64,000 bases of DNA, from contig SGPL01000134.1 in the NCBI GenBank assembly GCA_004802705.1, positions 1-64,000 on the forward strand, given 5' to 3'. Source of the DNA: Bondarzewia mesenterica (lineage: Eukaryota; Basidiomycota; Agaricomycetes; Russulales; Bondarzewiaceae). Shown in pieces: positions 31,987 through 44,746 of the stretch. The notes beneath the pieces are model-generated. The model was given only the letters and a program-made list of their open reading frames with translations. It was not told the origin of the DNA and did not search any database. The number at the start of each line of letters is the position of its first letter. Positions within the stretch are counted from its first letter, which is position 1. The translations under genes and the position numbers were made by a program.

Positions 31987-34900
31987 TCAGAGCTCGTCGT
32001 CACTGACATCTTCGCCTCTCTTCCTGCGCGCCATGCGCTCCTTCTTGAGCTGTACGGTGCAATGACGAACATCATCAGCATCACCTTCAAAAACAAACGA
32101 CTGTGAGTGCTTACCTTGCGAGCCTCAGCGGACGTGATCTTCTTCTGCTTCTTGTTATCAATCTTATTACCCATAGCGTCATACTGGTCCTCCTCCTGGC
32201 CGTCCTTCTTGTCGATGCGGGGCCCTGAGCCCTGACCCTCGACCCAGTTGTGCCCGGAAGCCTCGAGACGACCGTCGCGCATCGCCCACACCTCCTTGCA
32301 GATCGACTCCGAGAAGTCGCGGTTGTGGGTGATGATGAGCACGCCGCCTTCGAAGACTTTGAGTGCCTCAATCAGAGCAGCAAGCGACTCGCGATCGAGA
32401 TAGTCTGGACATAAAAAAGTAGATTCAGAAAAGAAAATAGAGAAAACGTCTGGGAAAGAGACACACTGGTCGGTTCATCTAAGCAGATGACGTGTGGGCG
32501 ACGCCAGGTTGCGGCGCCGAGCACGATCTTAACTTTCTGACCGCCGGAAAGACCGCGCATAGTGTTATGCGAGACGAACTCCGGCTCGAGTCCAAAGTCA
32601 GCGAAGTGCTGCTCAATCTCTCGACGAACAAGGGGACGGAGCAAACCAAGGCGTTGAGCCTCGCGGGTGTCGACCTCGATGACTTTCTGTAATGGAAATG
32701 GAATGTCAATGACCATTTTTCCGAAATAATATCAGGCAAGAAAATGGCAGCGCACCTTCTCGAATCCACGTTTGACAAGCTCGTCACGCGGCAGCCAGAT
32801 GTTCTCCGACGTGGACAAACCCTTAAACGATACTTCATACTCGTACGACTGCTTCAACTTCTTGCGATTCGTGATCTCGTCGATGATGCGCTTCTGGCCC
32901 TCGATGATAATGAGCGAGCCATCCTTCATCTTCTGGTGTTCCTCCTCGGAGATCTGGCGGTTCGCCTTGGTCATTTCCTCCAAATCTTCACCGGTCTGGT
33001 ACCGCCAGAGCATGTACTCCAACGGAGTCTTGTCAAGGTGATGATCGATGTGATGGAATGCATGCTGGGCGACGTAGCCGATGACCAAGTTCGGGTGCTT
33101 CCAGACCTCGCCACCCTTGTTGGATTCCATCTCGCCAGTGAGCAATTTGACGAGCGTCGACTTGCCAGATCCGTTGGGACCGAGAATGGCGACGCGGGAC
33201 GAGAGAGAGACTTGGAGTGTGATGTCGTACAGCTGCTGCACGGGCTGCGTGGGGTACTGGAAGCCAACCTTGCGCATCTTCAACAGGGACTTCTCCTTGG
33301 TCTTGACACCCTCGAGTAAAGGAGGATCGGGGAGCTTGAACTTGTAGTCTTCCGCGGCCTCGAGAGTGTAGTAAGACTTGGCTTCGGGGACCTGCTTGAC
33401 AAAACACTCGAGATTGCCCCTGTAGCGGCGCAGCTTGAAACGGTTCAGATGGAGGACGTCGGTAATAGTATTATTAAGGAAACCAGAGTCGTGCGAAACG
33501 ATGATGAAAGTGCAGTGAGTGAGGCTGGTGAGGTAGTTCTCCAGCCAGGCGACGTTGACGACGTCTAAGTGGTTGGTCGGCTCATCGAGCAAAAGGATAT
33601 CGGCCTTGAAAAGCATCGCGCGGGCAAGGGCGAGCTTCATCTTCCAACCACCAGAGAGGCTACCAATGGCATGTTGCTGCCGCTCGTCGTTGAACCCGAC
33701 AGAAGCGAGCGTCTCCACAATCTCCTCCTCGTCCGCAAGAATGCGTTCGTCTGAGAGAATGAACTGAAGGACAGAGGTATCCTCCTCACTGCCGTCAATG
33801 TCGTGCTCGACGTAGAAGGTGCGGACCTCGTCGGGAGATGGGAAGCCTTCGACTTGACTGGAAGAAAAAAGATAAGAATAGACGAAATGTCAATGATTAG
33901 TAGTGGCACATACCCATTGGTGATTGCACGCATCAGCGTCGACTTGCCGGTACCATTCTTACCGCAAAGTCCGTAGCGGTGACCACGCTTGAGACGGAGT
34001 GTCGCCGTGTTGAGCAAGATTTTGGCACCGTAGGCAAGGGAGAATTGGCAATTGCACAGATCTTCGCCCTCCTCCTCATCTTCAAGAGCCTCACCAACGT
34101 CCGCGTCCTCCGTGGCCGAGTGGACTACCCACTCCCTCGCAATCGTCAGAGACTCGGGATTCTGGGCAATGAAAGCAAGGTAGGGTGCGAGGGTGTCCCA
34201 CTCCGGCACATCGAAGTTCTTGGTATTAACAAGGTTAGCAGCGAGGCGCGCAACATAGATAGTGACCTCATCAGCGACAGAGGGCACAGGGTTCGCGCCG
34301 GCTTTCTTGTAGATCGAGATGAGCGAGTGTGCAAGCTGGCCGGACTCAGCTTGCTTGACAAGAGGGAGATCTGAGCCGTCGCCTGTCGGAATCTCACCGA
34401 CCTGGCGTAGCGTAGCAATCGCACGACCAACCACACTGCGGGCCTCAGGGTCGCCAATGGTGGACTCAACCTTGATCAGACCGGGCAGAAGCTTGGGAAT
34501 AAAAGGCCTGACGGTGACAGCGGAGTCAACGAGCTTCGCCATGTTGTCCACGATGCTGTATTACAAATTAGCGTCTTCGTCTCACAAAAGGAAGACGCAG
34601 GAACAAAAAAAAAAATACTTACACAGCAACCTTACGTTTGGTGGCAGTGAGTTTCTCCGAGAGACCACGAGAAAGAAGGGGGACCATGAGAGAAAGGGTA
34701 GGAGAATCGACTTCAGAAACGAAAGTAGTGGCTGAGAGGAGCTGAATCGTATTCGGAACCTCTTCGACCGGATTAATGAGAGCTTTAATAAGAGCAGGAA
34801 TAAAGCGTTCAATGTCCTTGTTGGACACGAGGGCCGTTGCCTTCGTGAGCGACTCGCGCGACGCCTTCTTCACATCTGCTTTGGTGTCCCAAATCGCCTC

Positions 34901-35479
34901 GGAAAGGACGGGGACAATGTCGGGCATGAGCTTGGCGGTCTGGACTGGGGCGCTTACGACGAGCTGGTTGAGAACAGCGAGCGACCCAGTCTTGACCTGC
35001 CACTTGCCGGCAGTTTTGATCTCGTGAAGGAGCGCGGGAAGAAGAAACGCAGCACCCCAGGGGTTTGCCTTGGATACGTACGCCCGAACGGCCTCCACGG
35101 CTGCCGTCCGCACGGCGGGCATCTTGTCAGCAAAAGTCTCCAGCAAGGCGGCATAGAGACCAGAGTCGACAAAGGATGGCTCAAGAGCCTGAACGGCAGT
35201 GTTGGCTATGATGATGACGGCCTCTGCAGCGCCCTCGCGTGCGGCAGGGGATTTCTTGTCAGCGAGAGCCTTGACAATGGCCTCGGCGAAGCCGATGGCC
35301 TTGAGGGCTGAAGGGCCATCCTTTTGAGCAAGAGCTGCGACAGCCTCAGAAGCGCTCTTGCGAGTAGCCTTGTCGGCAACAAAGAGGTTAGATGCGTCGA
35401 CTTGGCCATGGGCGGCAGCCTTAAGGGAAGTAGGGGAGGGGATGGTAGGGGCGACAGCGACGGCGGTGGTACCTGGCAT
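31987..35479 (-). CDS. TEF3: Translation elongation factor 3 (eEF3), ABC-F-type ATPase
   Basis: ATG 35479 begins [20 protein letters not shown]; an in-frame ATG at 35509 would add ten residues. The N-terminal third is HEAT repeats ([40 protein letters not shown]). The first ABC domain has Walker [17 protein letters not shown], signature [16 protein letters not shown] and Walker [13 protein letters not shown]. The second has [36 protein letters not shown] and VICLDEPT, with a chromodomain-like insertion (YKFKL... to [11 protein letters not shown]) between nucleotide-binding elements. The tail is basic, then acidic: [19 protein letters not shown], stop at 31987. eEF3 is the fungal-specific third elongation factor; it aids E-site tRNA release at each cycle. 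Introns are few and short. The gene is complete. Confidence 0.97.
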
Positions 35480-35945
35480 TTCTGATATTTGACTAGGAGA
35501 TGGCGCCAAGTCGTTGACGCTTCACAACAGGCGAAAAAAAAGGACCCACGGACCTTGAAAGACGAAGGTGCAAAATCTATCTAGGGCGATGTAGCACACA
35601 AAGGCGACAAGGACAAGGAACCTTCTATAAAATGACCAAGGGCCTTTATATGATATAAGTGTGTGGAACGAGAAGCTGGTGAGATGCAAGGAGGCATACC
35701 TCTAAAAAAACGAGGGAAAGGGTAGGAAGGAAGATGTGGAACGTTGTTGATGGCACAAATCGCTCGCTTATGAAGGAAACACAGCCACCGCAGTCGACCA
35801 AATGCGGGGAAACTTACCCCACAAGGCGCTCGCATATCGGAAAATAAAGGCGCATGGTGCGCTTGAATGCATTCGTTCGACAGCCATTTGACTAGCTACA
35901 GCCAGCATACGACGTACCATCTACTCGTTCCTCACCCTCCCGAAC
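35480..35945. other. eEF3 upstream region
   Basis: About 470 bp between eEF3 and the V-ATPase gene. Pyrimidine-rich on the minus strand, as in strong fungal promoters; no further gene. Confidence 0.3.
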
Positions 35946-38900
35946 CTACTCTTCGTTCAAGCCAGCAAAGCTCAAGGGCATGAATTGCTACAAATGAAAT
36001 TCAGATACCGTCAGCATGTGTAGTCGCCATGCATGTCACGGAGCCGATCTGAAGGAAACACGTACATAGCCACCTGCCTCGTAGTGCTTGCTGTTAGCCT
36101 CGACCCAGTGCAGTCGAAGGGCATGCAAGAATGCCGATAATCCCTGTCACATTAAAATGTCCATCAGCAAGCCTGAACAGGTCAATCGATATAAAAAGAA
36201 GCCGCAGCACGCACCTCCATGATACAGAGGATAAAGACTGTAAGGACAAACCACAGCGAGAACACCATGACGATAGCGATCCAGCCTATGACACCTCCCA
36301 TCCCCAGAACGTTCGCAAGCGTCATGTCCCACAGCACTTCCGACAATTGGGCATGCGCGAGGGAAAGAGCCCATAGACGAAGATAGGACGCCGTGTGCGA
36401 GATACATCCGAGACAGAACTCGATTGTGTGGATAACCTGATGTATCACTACCTCGCTGAAATCGTGTTGCTCCTGCAAGCGAGATGAAATGTTCCATCAG
36501 TCGTAGCTCATACATGCAGACATATCGATGGTCACTTACATGTTCCTCGTCCATGTCTTCCGCGATAGCACGTCCATTGCCTTCCTCTTCACCTTCCAGA
36601 TCATTACTCCGTCTTCCTAAGTCTTCATCGGGTGCACCATCACCATGGGCGAGACCAACATAACCTTGACCCTGAATCTTCTTCATCTCCTTCCACTGCA
36701 AGTAGGGCTTCACGCAGAGCATCCATGGGACGCAAATGGAAGCTAGAAGCAGCAAGATGGTTTGAATGACGCTCTGTCCAGCATAGAGCTGTGTGCCCGG
36801 TTCGATAGTGCCGGGTGAGAGAAACATGGCGATGAGCATGTTCAGCAAGGACGGTGGAGCAATCGAGGCCTTGCTCCAGTCAATGGTCCATTTGTACAAG
36901 ATGCAAATGACGAGATAGCCGAAGATAGACTGAAGGAAGAGCATTTGTGGGACAAAGTTATTGTAGATGTCGACAGGACGCTTGAAACGAATGTGATTTG
37001 GGATTTGAAGACAAAGCGCGAACGTCATCTGTACAAGGGGCTTGGTGTCTTTTCCAGTATCAAACGAACAAATCCACGTACATGAGTGACACCGAGAACA
37101 ATCGACATCTTCATCTTGTACGAGTTGGTAAAGATAAGGGCATTGTCCGCGCCGTGCCAACCAGGATCCAACCCGAATGGATAGACATGCCCATTGGCTT
37201 CAGCCATCACAGTCCCATTGCCGTCCTCAGGCCATGACCAGCCTGAGCTGAAGATATCGAGAGTCTTGGAGAAGACGTCGTTGTAGATGAATCCGGTATA
37301 GACCGAGAACAGGCCCATGAGAAGAATGATGTAACGACCGCTGCAAGCAGGTCAGCCATGGTCATGAATGGTCGTCAACAGATCGGGGAGACTTACTAGA
37401 AGAATGTCCCGATAATCTCTCCCAGGTCGGCTCTGGCCAATTTGCTCTCGTTGAGAATCATGATCACTGCCGCTGTGAAGATGAGAGTACCATGTCCAAT
37501 GTCACCGAACATGACAGCGAACAAGAAGGGGAAGGTGATGACGGCAAAGAGGCCCGGATTGACTTCCTGATAGGTGGCAATACCATAGCTGTCCATGATG
37601 GTCTGGAAGCCTTCTGTGAACTTGTTCGTGCGCTGGAAAGTAGGTGGAGTCTTGTTCGTGCGTAATTCGTGCAAGATGGGGGGCACAGTCGTCCCAGACT
37701 CCTCCTACAGATGAAACCAGAGTTAGAAAACGGAATAGCCGCCGAGAAGAATGCAGAACACGAACGGTTGCATGACGCAAGGCCAGTTGGATGGCTGTGA
37801 TATCCCTTGTCGGACACCAGCCCTCCGCAATCAAAGTCTTCCTTCTCACATCATAATTGAACAGATTCAGGGTCTCGTAAATCATCTTCTCCTTCCGCAC
37901 AACATCCTGCCAACTCGCCACGTTTTCGCCTATCTTCACCAGCTCACTCCTCCTCGCAGACCCGGTGTTATACAGCACCATTTCGAGATCCTCAATGCGA
38001 CCGTTGACCTCGCGCAAAGACTCGACACGTTTGTCCGCGTTAGCATCAATGGGATAGATCGTCGCGCCCATAGATTCGGCGACTTTGCGGATCTTGGCAA
38101 GGAGGGCATCACCGTGGGCGAAGATGATGAATACGTTCTTGCGGGTTTCGACACCCGTGGCGGGGTCGACGAATGGCTCGGCAATGTCGGTATGGTTCAT
38201 GTAGAGGTTACCACGGAGGACACGCCAGAGCACGCGTTCAAAAGTCGGGAGACGCGCCCGATCAATTGTTCCCGCGACAAACCTATTTATACAATGGCTT
38301 GGTTAAGCAAAACGCGGCGGATGCTAAGAAGCAACTAACTCAAGGTCAAACTGAACATTCGAAGTAGAGAACTGGTTCTCGCGATCATCATGCTGCAACA
38401 AAGGAGCAGAACTGTCGTCGAATGATGTCCTGATATCGGACTGGTGATTCTCGGCCTATAATAAGACAAAATAATTAGAAAGATTGTCTAAGAGCAGTGC
38501 ATACGAGCATTTCTCACTTTGTCGAAGAAGACAGCGGTCTCTCTTAAAACATGCCTTGCCTCGACCAACTCCCTTAACCGTCCACTAAGCACCTCGTAGC
38601 TGTCGTTCATTTGTACCAGCCTCGACTCATGCTCGCTCAACGTGACATCCAATCCATCCATTGTTTGCGCAGCGCGCGGGCCGACAGTGATGAGCGGCGC
38701 CGAGTCATATAGCGGGCGTACAGGTATGGTGGTCTTTCTCCTTTTCAATTTGGGTAGAGAAGAAGCGGACGCGTCGAGCCATCTCGTCGACGCGACGAAT
38801 CTCGCTGATGTACGAGCGTTGGAAGGGATTCACGTCGGGATTCAACTGGACGAGGATGACGAAAGTCAACACTGCAGCTTGGTACACCGGGTAAAAAGAG

Positions 38901-39123
38901 GGAGAAATATTTCGCACGTCTTTGAACTGGACATTTCCAAGCTCGCCAAGTTCCGCGACCGTATCATGGGCAACTTCTGTGGGCACAAAAAGTTGCACCA
39001 GGCTCATAGCCTCAGAGCCTAATAAGCGTTAGAGGAGGTTAATTTCTTGTGCTTGATCAACAAGGTCATCCTGAGGAGACACGCACGAAATAAGCTGGGG
39101 TATTCATTAACGATGGTCCCCAT
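35946..39123 (-). CDS. VPH1: V-type H+-ATPase V0 subunit a
   Basis: The start is ATG 39123: a short first exon ([12 protein letters not shown]) splices into [20 protein letters not shown], restoring the conserved family N-terminus that an ORF starting at 39007 lacks. The cytosolic half continues through [44 protein letters not shown] and [20 protein letters not shown]. The membrane half has [73 protein letters not shown] and [20 protein letters not shown] followed by [15 protein letters not shown], which holds the essential Arg for proton transfer. It ends [12 protein letters not shown], stop TAG 35946-35948. Length about 850 residues, as usual. It drives vacuole/Golgi acidification. Fungi may have one or two such genes, so VPH1 versus STV1 is not resolved. 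Confidence 0.95.
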
Positions 39124-39384
39124 GGCGGAAAAAGTGGTGAGCTATGCAGCTTCACAGGCGATGGGCGTCCGACGCCTGCGTTTGTTTATGGAATCCGAGA
39201 CGGACCAGCTCCGAATTTGGTAGCGCCACCTCCTTTTACGGCCATTGTTTGTTCCGGCCGTTACCGCTCATGTAGAGACCCCGTAACTTCGTCAAAGTCT
39301 GCTCTAGGATTTTGGAGACTTTAACTATGGTTTAAGGGCGTTTAATCACCCAGTTCGGAGCTTTCCTGTTGAATCCCCGCAACA

Positions 39385-39447
39385 CGCTCTCCGTCGAGCG
39401 CATTTGTTCGCCTTTTCGCTCTCCGTCGAGCCCCGCTCTCCGTGAGC
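39385..39447 (+). repeat. Three CGCTCTCCGTCGAGC repeats
   Basis: CGCTCTCCGTCGAGC at 39385-39399 and 39417-39431, with a one-base-shorter copy CGCTCTCCGTGAGC at 39434-39447. They lie upstream of the V-ATPase gene, about 260-320 bp from its ATG. Confidence 0.7.
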
Positions 39448-39711
39448 GCATCGTCCATCCCATTGCGACGTTCCCAGTGCACGTGCCTATGGCAGACCGT
39501 TCAACAGGGGGGGTGCGCTGCACAGTCCCCTATGTTGCACTTTCATTCTGCCCAGGTACGCACCATCTTTCACCCTGGCTCTTTCCTCTCCATTTTTTAC
39601 TTATTAGTTGCACTTTCGTTCGGTTTAGAGCTACTAATTCGTCTACCCTCCTCTCCCACCCTATTTACATTAGTACGATTTCTTCCGGCGATGTACGAAT
39701 AGCATTCTGGG

Positions 39712-39753
39712 CCGTCTCGCGAGGTGTGCGAGGCGGCCCACCTCACGAGACGG
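39712..39753. repeat. 15-bp inverted repeat (hairpin)
   Basis: CCGTCTCGCGAGGTG (39712-39726) and CACCTCACGAGACGG (39739-39753) are inverse copies with one mismatch around a 12-nt loop. No terminator-like U run follows. Could be an insertion footprint or a short palindromic element. Confidence 0.65.
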
Positions 39754-42283
39754 CGCATTTCACTATTCTCTCCTGTCCCGGTAAGCGGCATCGTGATGCC
39801 AATTGTCACGCCATTTCCGTTCTGCTTTCACGCACGATTTCGGATTCACCGTCGCCTCACGAACTGGAGTGATTAAAAATTTGCTTTGCAATATTTTCGA
39901 GTTACCTTTCGAGACAGGGTGGAAGGGTTGTGGCTGTGGATCAGNNNNNNGACNNNNAGANNNTGTCGNAGGCATGGCAGAGCCTGCACTTCCGGCTGCA
40001 CTTGCCTTGTATGCCAACAATGCCGATGATGGGGACGAGAGTGAGAGTGAAGGGGATGGGATGGGTCAGCCAGAGTATGCAGACTTCACCTCAGATTCAG
40101 AAGAGGATAGCGAGGGGGAAATTCTGTAGTTGATACCTGCCATGTACCTTCATTGCTACGAAATGTCTCATGTTGATTGTTCATCAAGATATCAGCCTCG
40201 CACTCATAATCAGGAACTGCCAGTATGAAAGAACATATGTATTATAAATTACACAGATGTAGGTAGTGTCCGAGGTCTTGGTGACATGCCGGATCAATGT
40301 GGCGCGGCATGTCCTTTATTTGTAGCTGGTCCGTCTCGGATTCCATACATCCCAGCCCTGGCGATCAAAGCTGCCGACCTCCACAGACCTCCACACAGCT
40401 GCTCCACACACCATGTCTCGTGGGAATCCACGTCTCGCAGCTGGAAATGCGCCCCCGCACTTTGTTTGGTCTACATATTGTGCAAATAAATCAAACGAAA
40501 TGTCCCTAGTGGGCTCAGCACTGTAAAAACTCCTCACAGTCGTACTCTCGTCGTTCTTTAGGGCCCTCTCCGTTCTTTACTCCCTATGTCGCCCCGAATA
40601 GTCCCACACACGCTCAATCAAAACGTACTAAATCTCTCTCTGCTCACACGCATCATGTTGTAAGACCTCTTGGAGTTCATTGACACTGATCAGCTGCTCA
40701 AAATAGACCTCTCCATTCATCAATTATCCCCGGATGGTTCCATTCAAATCTTTCTCGCTGGCTGACATAGGAAGACAGCTTATTCTCTGCATAGAGAAGG
40801 GAATTACCTACAAATCTGGGTATTAGGATGCGTGAGGTTTGATTCAATGCGTGCTTTTCTCGTGTCTCCAATTCACGTTCATACTTCTTTCCCCGCAAGC
40901 GATAAGGAATAGCTCGGTCCAATGCGATTATGTCTCTGATGGTAGTGCGGGTTGCGATAACATCATGTGCGTATGTAATTTTACATTCACTCTATTTCTG
41001 TGAGATACGATAGTGGTGAATTCCATCAGATCACGGTTTGATCAGGTGGCCTCGTTGTATCGTTGCTTCAGAAGGCTCGAAGACGACGTGTGCACGCTCC
41101 CAAGCTCTTGAACAAGGTGTGTGTACGTGAGCACATAAAGAGTTTGCACTGATGATTGTACGTGATGATCAAACTTCGAGTTGCGAGAATTTGCGGGTCC
41201 GTGGGCTTTTTTTTAATCCCGTGCTAATCCTATCTAGGTGACCTCCTCAAGCACCGTATTCGCCTAGCTGTACATTCTGTACGCAGCCGTTGGCCCACCC
41301 CACCCGAACCTTGCACTGGCGCTCGAGCTTATTACACAATTCCCACCAAGTTCTGTGAGATGTCGTTTGTACTGACTTGGGACAGTCGCAGGATGAAAAT
41401 CAAAGGCAAAGTTGATGACGCTGATCGTGGCAGCTATCGGCATGTATTCGACAGCAATAACGCACAGGCCACTGTATCAAGTACGACCAGATCTTACATT
41501 CGTGGTCGCATAGGCAGCCGCTTAGCCAGGGTCAATGATGGAACGCGCGTTGAGCATTGTTAGTGAGCTAGAGTTAGACTATCTGCAGTCCCGATGAATG
41601 ATATTTCTCTTCTAATTCGCAGCCTGCATGATTCGCGGCAGACCTCGTCATAGACACTAGTCGTCAGTCACTGTAAAGATGATATTAAGTTCAGCTACTC
41701 TTCGGCACTCTGTACCCGTGAGGAGACGTCAGGACAGTACGACCTGAGCCAATCACTGCTCCAGGACCTTTCTCGGTGAGTACCTGTAAGATAGTTGATT
41801 GGCTGACCTTTGCGACGTCATTCAGTGAGACACTGAAAGGATAACCAGATCCAAGGAAATCATGAGACAAATTCGGATCCTGGTTGGCAGATGTCATGGT
41901 TTGGCGTCATTGCCAACTTTCTCTCAGTTTTCTCAACGGTTCTTTGGATGATTGAATTGACCTCAACCGCCACTCTTCAGAGCGGAGAGCTCTCAGTGAG
42001 ACTCAGGATAACCGCGACATGAAACGTGATGCGGCGATCGTGCCTAGATGATGTACTTGTACTTGTTGACTGACCGCGCATACGTCAAATGTCTTCCTCT
42101 ACGTTCCTGATGCTCTTGACCTTGTTTTGGCCCTAACTAGCAGCTAAGCAGCTCCTACCTCTAACGAGTCGTTGGAGTTGGTCAATCAGTTTGCGAGGAA
42201 TATTAATAGACGAGATCTGGACTAGGATCTCAGCCAGTCGCAGTGGTATTATAGATCCCGCCCACTACCATGACCTCATGAAT

Positions 42284-42359
42284 CCCCTATGTTTTCCCCT
42301 ACTCGCAAAGCAGCGTCACCTATATCGTCATAGCTGGCCAAGCATTGTGCAGTATATAA
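42284..42359 (+). promoter_or_regulatory. Two STRE-like CCCCT sites and TATA box of hydrophilin-like gene
   Basis: CCCCT at 42284-42288 and 42296-42300 resemble stress-response elements (C2H2 Msn2/4-type sites). TATATAA at 42353-42359 is 83 bp before the ATG at 42442. The short motifs could arise by chance; their arrangement before a stress-type gene gives modest support. Confidence 0.45.
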
Positions 42360-42441
42360 CTCGAGATGTCGTGACAGGGACCTCAAAATCGTTGCATCGC
42401 ATCACTCTACTCGCCTACTGCATCGATCCTTACCTCGCATT

Positions 42442-43200
42442 ATGTCTTCTTCTATGAATACCGGTGATAATTTCTCTGGCGATCGCCAATTCGATGATCC
42501 CTACGCTGGTCAAGGTCAAGGTCAAGGTCAAGGCCAACGCCAACGCCAAGGCCAAGGTCAGGGCCTCTCCGACCAGAGCCAGTGGGACACCAATACCGGC
42601 GGCCAAGGTCAGTGGGACAGCAGCCAGGGTATGTATCTATCTTCTCGCAGGCTTTTCGCTTCATTCGTCAAGCTCAATCAACTCACATGCCGCGTTAGGC
42701 TATGGTGGTGATAGCGGCATGAACAGGGGCTCTGACGTCCAGAGCTCCGACTTCGACACTTCCGGCGGCAATATTCGCCAGGGAGGCAGGCGCGGTGGAG
42801 TTCAGAGCTCTGGTGCCCAAGAATCGTCCGGGTTCGATGACCAATACGGTCGTTCGGGCCAAAGCGGTGCTCAGTCGGGCTGGGGAGGTGATCAGTCTGG
42901 CTTCGGTAGTGGTGCCGGCTCTGGCTACGACGATAGCGGGGGCACGCAGCGCAGCTCTGGCACTACTGGCAAGCCATCGATGATGGATAAGATGAAAGGT
43001 AAATCATCTTTATTCGCCTTTAGGAATGGTCGGACGATTTGACTTACATACTCACGCAGGTAGTGCTGAGAAGATGACCGGCAAGATGACCGGCGACTCC
43101 AATCTCTCTCAAAGGGGCCAAGAACGCAAGGTGAGTTGAAGCAATTACATTCCTCTGCATAGTTGTTCAGTGTACCGCATCGCAGACGGGTGACTTCTGA
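42442..43200 (+). CDS. Hydrophilin-like Gly/Gln/Ser-rich stress protein
   Basis: ATG 42442 begins MSSSMNTGDNFSGDRQFDDP, then a Gly-Gln repeat, and SQWDTNTGGQGQWDSSQ. After an intron the second exon is Gly/Ser-rich (GYGGDSGMNRGSDVQSSDFD, GGVQSSGAQESSGFDDQYGR) and ends KPSMMDKMK. The third gives GSAEKMTGKMTGDSNLSQRG QERK and a 15-nt last exon gives TGDF, stop 43198-43200. The protein is almost free of hydrophobic residues, as in hydrophilins. The Lys/Gly C-terminus resembles the short CsbD-like or DDR48-like tail of fungal stress proteins; this is an inference from composition. Probably a protective protein in dehydration, heat or osmotic stress. A TATA box and two CCCCT sites precede it. Confidence 0.65.
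42509..42562 (+). repeat. GGTCAA hexanucleotide repeat in coding sequence
   Basis: About nine units of GGTCAA and variants (GGCCAA, CGCCAA) encode Gly-Gln and Arg-Gln dipeptides in frame. Unit number may vary between strains without breaking the frame. Confidence 0.8.
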
Positions 43201-44705
43201 GGGGTCAAAAGAATCCGTTGGCGTTACGTGTACGATATGATAGATCTTGGATCCTTTTGTGACGGTGAAAGATTTTCGTTGACTTGATATAGCTGTACTA
43301 TGCATTTTTGAATCAAATAACTTTGCGAGTATCATGACACGAGTCCGGCGAGTTATTGTACTATTCGTCTACTTATTAACGATGATGCGATTGAAGCATT
43401 GAATTTGTACACGTCAAGTATTTCCAGACGTGAGACGCGCTGCGTTCACGTTATCGATGAATCCGTCATGGCAAGCAGGCTCGAGCAGACGACTCTCGTC
43501 TTCTACTCTCGGACGACAGCAAGACGACGGCATACAAAACCTAAAATTACGTAAAGACTGAAGTTCAAACCCGATCACGTCAGTGGCCACCGGTTGGTCA
43601 AGTTCAAGTTGTCCAGTGATTCTGCATGTCAACAAATCGGATCATGGAGACACATCCAACGGTACGTAAAAATTATTGTGGCCCAGAAGCCAGTCTTATC
43701 TTTGTGCGCAGTATTCAGCGCTTTCCACACTTATCCGAAAGTACCCTCGGAGTGCTGGAGCCATATACCAGACCTATAACGACCTACTTCTCTGTGAAAG
43801 CTTTTTGGTGATTCGAGCGTTTTACGTTTCCTGACCGTTCTTTGCATATCCTGTGGGAAACAGCACAGCAATGGGCCAATCTGGAAGTCGTGAACCTGAA
43901 ATCTTGTGGGCGTTGTGGATTTCGAGGAAATTTACCCGAGACGGTGCGTCCAGAACATAGAATTCTAGATGGTGAGAAGTTATTTACCAAGTCATATGAA
44001 CTGGGCTGTGCATTGCCTGCGGCCTACACGCAGAACAAACCTGCATGCGTGGTTCCATGCTCTCTGGCCGAGACTCTTTCCATGTCGTGGTAAGTAAGAC
44101 GGAAATCTTCGCTACCGACTCATAGGAAGGGAAAATTAACTTGCAACGATTCCAGGCTGAAATCGGCATTTGAAGAGCTGGGGAACCCGATAGAAGTATT
44201 TCTGGCAATTACGGCAGACGATTCGTCGATTGTATACTACAAGCTGAGCATGGGGTTGATGAAGCCGTCTGTTTGATACGCATCTTCGGCGTATGGCGTT
44301 CTCGGATATTACGCCTGCATTCTTTTCTGTTCGAGGCATGCTGAGCGCTAGCGGCGATGGACCGCCCGAGTTACACCTTGCAGCTAAAGGCGGGTGGGAT
44401 CGATCGAAGGAGACAAGGCTGCACGTTGAAGCAAATTGCTGTATGTCTTGCCGACAGCGAAGGTTGGCCCCATGGGTCATTGGGTCTGCATGATCCGCAT
44501 TGGGCCTAAATGCCCGAGAACTATGGTCACATTTTCGGTGATAGGGTAAGGTATTTTTCAAAATTTCCTTTCTTCCGCGATCTCGAAGATGGTCGAAAAG
44601 AGGAGAATTAGAAAGAACAAGAAAGGTCCAGAAAACAGTGCCGCACCACGGCAAGGAAACGGCGGCATGCGTGAGAATGCGCGGAGCTTCAAAATATTAG
44701 GAGAG
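43201..44705. other. Intergenic; possible F-box-type remnant
   Basis: No intact gene. The plus-strand stretch 43842-44095 (LHILWETAQQWANLEVVNLK...) resembles the leucine-rich part of basidiomycete F-box proteins, but has no start, is short and the frame breaks. The 172-codon minus ORF at 44136-44654 has no family features. Confidence 0.25.
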
Positions 44706-44746
44706 TGACGTCACAGGAGCGGGTGGCTCTACGCGGTTGGACCAAT
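44706..44746 (+). promoter_or_regulatory. CRE-type TGACGTCA and CCAAT box
   Basis: TGACGTCA (44706-44713) is a full palindromic bZIP/ATF-CREB site. CCAAT is at 44742-44746. They lie about 400-430 bp upstream of the YTH gene ATG and are plausible promoter sites for it. Confidence 0.45.

Larger units (their letters stand above)
39124..42283. other. Gene-poor interval with repeats and Ns
   Basis: Over 3 kb with no confident gene. It holds short direct repeats and a hairpin (annotated), a cluster of Ns at 39945-39969, and an acidic ORF end (to 40129: EYADFTSDSEEDSEGEIL) that may be a transposon gene tail. A 68-residue minus-strand ORF at 41691-41897 is protein-like but unrecognised. The rest looks non-coding. 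Confidence 0.35.

Noticed and set aside
34319..35311. Plus-strand ORFs across the eEF3 and V-ATPase genes
   Set aside because: Antisense shadows of strongly conserved minus-strand exons.
41360..41563. Short plus-strand ORF starting MSFVLTWDSRRM
   Set aside because: No homology pattern, no splice continuation and no promoter signal.
44136..44654. 172-codon minus-strand ORF
   Set aside because: No family motif, unusual composition and no splice signals; not enough to call a gene.
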